Source: Deinococcus aestuarii (GTDB lineage Bacteria; Deinococcota; Deinococci; Deinococcales; Deinococcaceae). From it: DNA of 64,000 nucleotides. Each line of letters opens with the position of its first letter. Within the stretch, counting starts at the first letter, position 1. The notes under the pieces were generated by a model. The model was not told the DNA's origin. It was given only the letters and a program-made list of their open reading frames with translations, and ran no database searches. The DNA lies in NCBI RefSeq assembly GCF_018863415.1, contig NZ_JAHKSN010000005.1, positions 62,001-126,000 of the forward strand, written 5' to 3'. The position numbers and the translations under genes were made by a program. Shown here one piece after another: positions 62,172 through 64,000 of this stretch.

Positions 62172-63350
62172 GTGAGTTTCAGGCACACCGGGCCGACCCC
62201 GCCTCCACCCGCCCCCGGGGAACGCCCCCTGCTCCCCCGTGAGGCGGTCGCCCTCTTCACCCCGGCCGCCGCCGTGGTCGAGGGCGAGGCCGGGGCGCGC
62301 GACGCGGACGGGGCCTTTCCCGCCGCCTCCTTCCGGGCGCTGCACGCGGCGGGTGTGCTGACCGCCCCCCTGCCCGCCGAGCTGGGGGGCCGGGGGGTCG
62401 GCGGCCCCGCGCTGCTGGCCCTGCTGCGCCGGGTGGGCCGCGCGAGCCTGCCGGTGGGGCGGGTGTTCGAGGGGCACGTCAACGCTCTGGCGCTGATCCT
62501 GCGCTACGGCACCCCGGCGCAGGCGCGGCGGGCCGCCGCCGACGCCCGCGCGGGCGAACTCTTCGGCGTGTGGAACACCGAGGACGGCCCGGGGCTGCGG
62601 CTGGTGCGGGGCGAGGCCGGGGCGCTCACCCTGACGGGCGGCAAGACCTTCGCCTCGGGTCTGGGGCACGTGACCCGGCCGCTCCTGCCCGCCGAGGGCG
62701 AGGCCGGGCGGGTGATGGTGGTGCTGCCCACGGAGCGCGAGCCCGGCACGCCCGACCCCGGCTTCTGGCAACCGCTGGGAATGCGCGCCACCGTCTCCGG
62801 GCGGGTGGACTACACGGGCGCGGGGGTGCGGCCGGACGACCTGATCGGGGCTCCCGGCGACTACTACCGCCAGCCCGAGTTCGGCGGCGGGGCGCTGCGG
62901 TTCCTGGCCGTGCAACTCGGCGGGGCCGACGCCGTGGTCGCCTCGGCGCGGGACGTGCTGCGGCGGCTGGGCCGGGCGGGGGACGACGCCCAGTGTCTGC
63001 GCTTCGCCGAGGTCGCCGTCCGGCTGGAGGGGGCCTGGCAGACCACCTGCCGCGCCCAGGCCCGGCAAGACGCCCTGCCGGAGGGGGCCGACCCGTCTTC
63101 CCTGCTCGCCTACGTGGCCCTGGCCCGCGCCGCCACCGAGGATGCCTGCCTGCTCGCCTGCGAGGCCGCCGAGCGGGCGGTGGGCGCCCGGGGCCTGCTC
63201 GCCCCGCATCCCACCGAGCGGCGGCTGCGCGACCTGCGGATGTACCTGCGTCAGCCCGCGCCCGACGCGGCCCGGCTGGCGGTCGGCGCCCGGGTGCTGG
63301 GCGCCCCGGACCTCCCGGACGGGGCCTGGGACCCCTGGGAGGAGGCGTGA
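62172..63350 (+). CDS. Acyl-CoA dehydrogenase-like protein
   Basis: A 392-residue protein with the layout of acyl-CoA dehydrogenases: helical N-domain ([25 protein letters not shown]), beta-barrel middle ([17 protein letters not shown], then [22 protein letters not shown]) and helical C-domain ([21 protein letters not shown]). The usual catalytic Glu is not evident, so it may not act on an acyl-CoA. The stop overlaps the PIG-L gene start (GTGA), suggesting a joint pathway, perhaps in cell-envelope or glycolipid modification. The start was chosen from the leaderless -10. Confidence 0.8.
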   Translation: MSFRHTGPTPPPPAPGERPLLPREAVALFTPAAAVVEGEAGARDADGAFPAASFRALHAAGVLTAPLPAELGGRGVGGPALLALLRRVGRASLPVGRVFEGHVNALALILRYGTPAQARRAAADARAGELFGVWNTEDGPGLRLVRGEAGALTLTGGKTFASGLGHVTRPLLPAEGEAGRVMVVLPTEREPGTPDPGFWQPLGMRATVSGRVDYTGAGVRPDDLIGAPGDYYRQPEFGGGALRFLAVQLGGADAVVASARDVLRRLGRAGDDAQCLRFAEVAVRLEGAWQTTCRAQARQDALPEGADPSSLLAYVALARAATEDACLLACEAAERAVGARGLLAPHPTERRLRDLRMYLRQPAPDAARLAVGARVLGAPDLPDGAWDPWEEA

Positions 63351-64000
63351 GCGCGCTGGTGCCGGGCACCCTCCCCGGGCCGGTGTGGGTCGCCGCCCCC
63401 CACCCGGACGACGAGGCGCTGGGCTGCGGGGGGCTGATCGCCGCGCTCACCGGGGCCGGGCAGGAGGTGTGGGCCCTGCTGCTGAGCGACGGGGGCCTCT
63501 CCCACCCCACCTCGCGGACGTACCCCCGGGAGCGGCTGGCGGGGGCGCGGCTCGCGGAGTGGCGGGCGGGGCTGGCCGAGCTGGGCGTCCCCGCCGCGCG
63601 GACCCGGGCGCTGGGGCTGCCGGACGGGGCGCTCGGCGCCTGCCCGGACGCCCTCGCCCGGGGAGCCCTCGCCGCCTTCCGGGAGGCGCCGCCGGGCACG
63701 CTGCTGCTGCCGTGGGCGCGTGACCCGCACCCCGACCACCGCGCGGCCTGGGCGCCGCTGCTCTCGGCCGCCCGCGCCTTTCCCGCCGTCCGGGTGCTGG
63801 CGTACACGGTCTGGCTGGAGGAGCGGGGTGACCCGGGCGACCACCCGCAGCCCGGCGAGGCCCGGTCCCTCACGCTCGACGTGGGCCCCTGGCTCGGCCG
63901 CAAGCGGCGGGCCATCCTCGCACACCGGACGCAGCTCGGCCTGATCACCGACGACCCGCACGGCTTCACGCTGCCGCCGGGCCTGGTCAAGCGGGCACTG
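63347..64000 (+). CDS. PIG-L/LmbE-family deacetylase (partial, cut by window end)
   Basis: The first 218 codons of a zinc-dependent N-acetylglucosamine-type deacetylase. The metal/catalytic motif AAPHPDDEALGCGG is at about 17-30 and the second metal motif DPHPDHRAAW near 125. The start is GTG 63347 within GGAGGCGTGAG, overlapping the previous stop. The substrate is probably an acetylated amino sugar; the coupling with an acyl-CoA dehydrogenase-like gene hints at glycolipid or carotenoid-glycoside chemistry, which is inference. Confidence 0.88.
   Translation, partial: MSALVPGTLPGPVWVAAPHPDDEALGCGGLIAALTGAGQEVWALLLSDGGLSHPTSRTYPRERLAGARLAEWRAGLAELGVPAARTRALGLPDGALGACPDALARGALAAFREAPPGTLLLPWARDPHPDHRAAWAPLLSAARAFPAVRVLAYTVWLEERGDPGDHPQPGEARSLTLDVGPWLGRKRRAILAHRTQLGLITDDPHGFTLPPGLVKRAL

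Overview
The window is GC-rich, densely coded bacterial chromosome and most likely comes from a Deinococcus or close relative. This is inferred from gene content and from start signals: at least eight genes have a TANNNT -10 hexamer ending exactly 6 nt before the start codon, the leaderless arrangement common in that group. No rRNA, tRNA, CRISPR array or intact insertion sequence was seen.

Layout. (1) 1-5536: homoprotocatechuate (4-hydroxyphenylacetate) meta-cleavage operon hpaB-hpaD-hpaG-hpaF-hpaH-hpaI, followed by a shredded aldehyde dehydrogenase relic. (2) 5940-12124 (minus): GH1 beta-glucosidase, two ABC sugar permeases, a binding protein and a LacI regulator, with LacI-type operators at both promoters. 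(3) 12602-15699: cadA-type P1B ATPase, cadC-type ArsR repressor and a small membrane protein; an unrecognised 409-residue gene lies opposite. (4) 17163-24464: a decayed, island-like stretch with an SDR relic, a UvrA-like pseudogene, a small HExxH-containing gene, an intact tyrosine recombinase, two histidine-kinase fragments and one intact three-GAF histidine kinase. (5) 24980-33692 (minus): an eight-gene operon with split transketolase, FGGY kinase, ribose-type ABC transporter and two SDR dehydrogenases, probably for a polyol or pentitol, with a clear promoter and a 28-bp inverted-repeat operator. (6) 34225-35662: a short BTAD-type regulator and a protein made almost entirely of 10-residue repeats, with glutamine at every tenth residue; I recognise no family for it and consider it the most novel item here. 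(7) 36262-39853: M20 hydrolase, diaminopropionate ammonia-lyase-like enzyme and carbamoylase-like amidohydrolase. (8) 40302-47783: LacI regulator, GH13 alpha-glucosidase, sugar ABC transporter without ATPase and a convergent GH32 invertase; a sucrose or maltose-type locus. (9) 48192-49811: PadR repressor divergent from a lipoprotein hydrolase. (10) 49862-54661: integrase relic, then a peptide-type ABC binding protein and two permeases. (11) 54915-63350: a large AAA/BTAD regulator, an astacin-like metalloprotease lipoprotein with FG-GAP repeats, a hydrolase, an SDR, an acyl-CoA dehydrogenase-like protein, and a PIG-L deacetylase cut by the window end.

The picture is of accessory catabolic and transport modules, each with a local regulator, separated by small REP-like repeats and gene relics. 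Four copies of one hairpin repeat and three relics of histidine-kinase 3' ends mark duplication and decay. Functions rest on motif recognition by eye; no database search was run.
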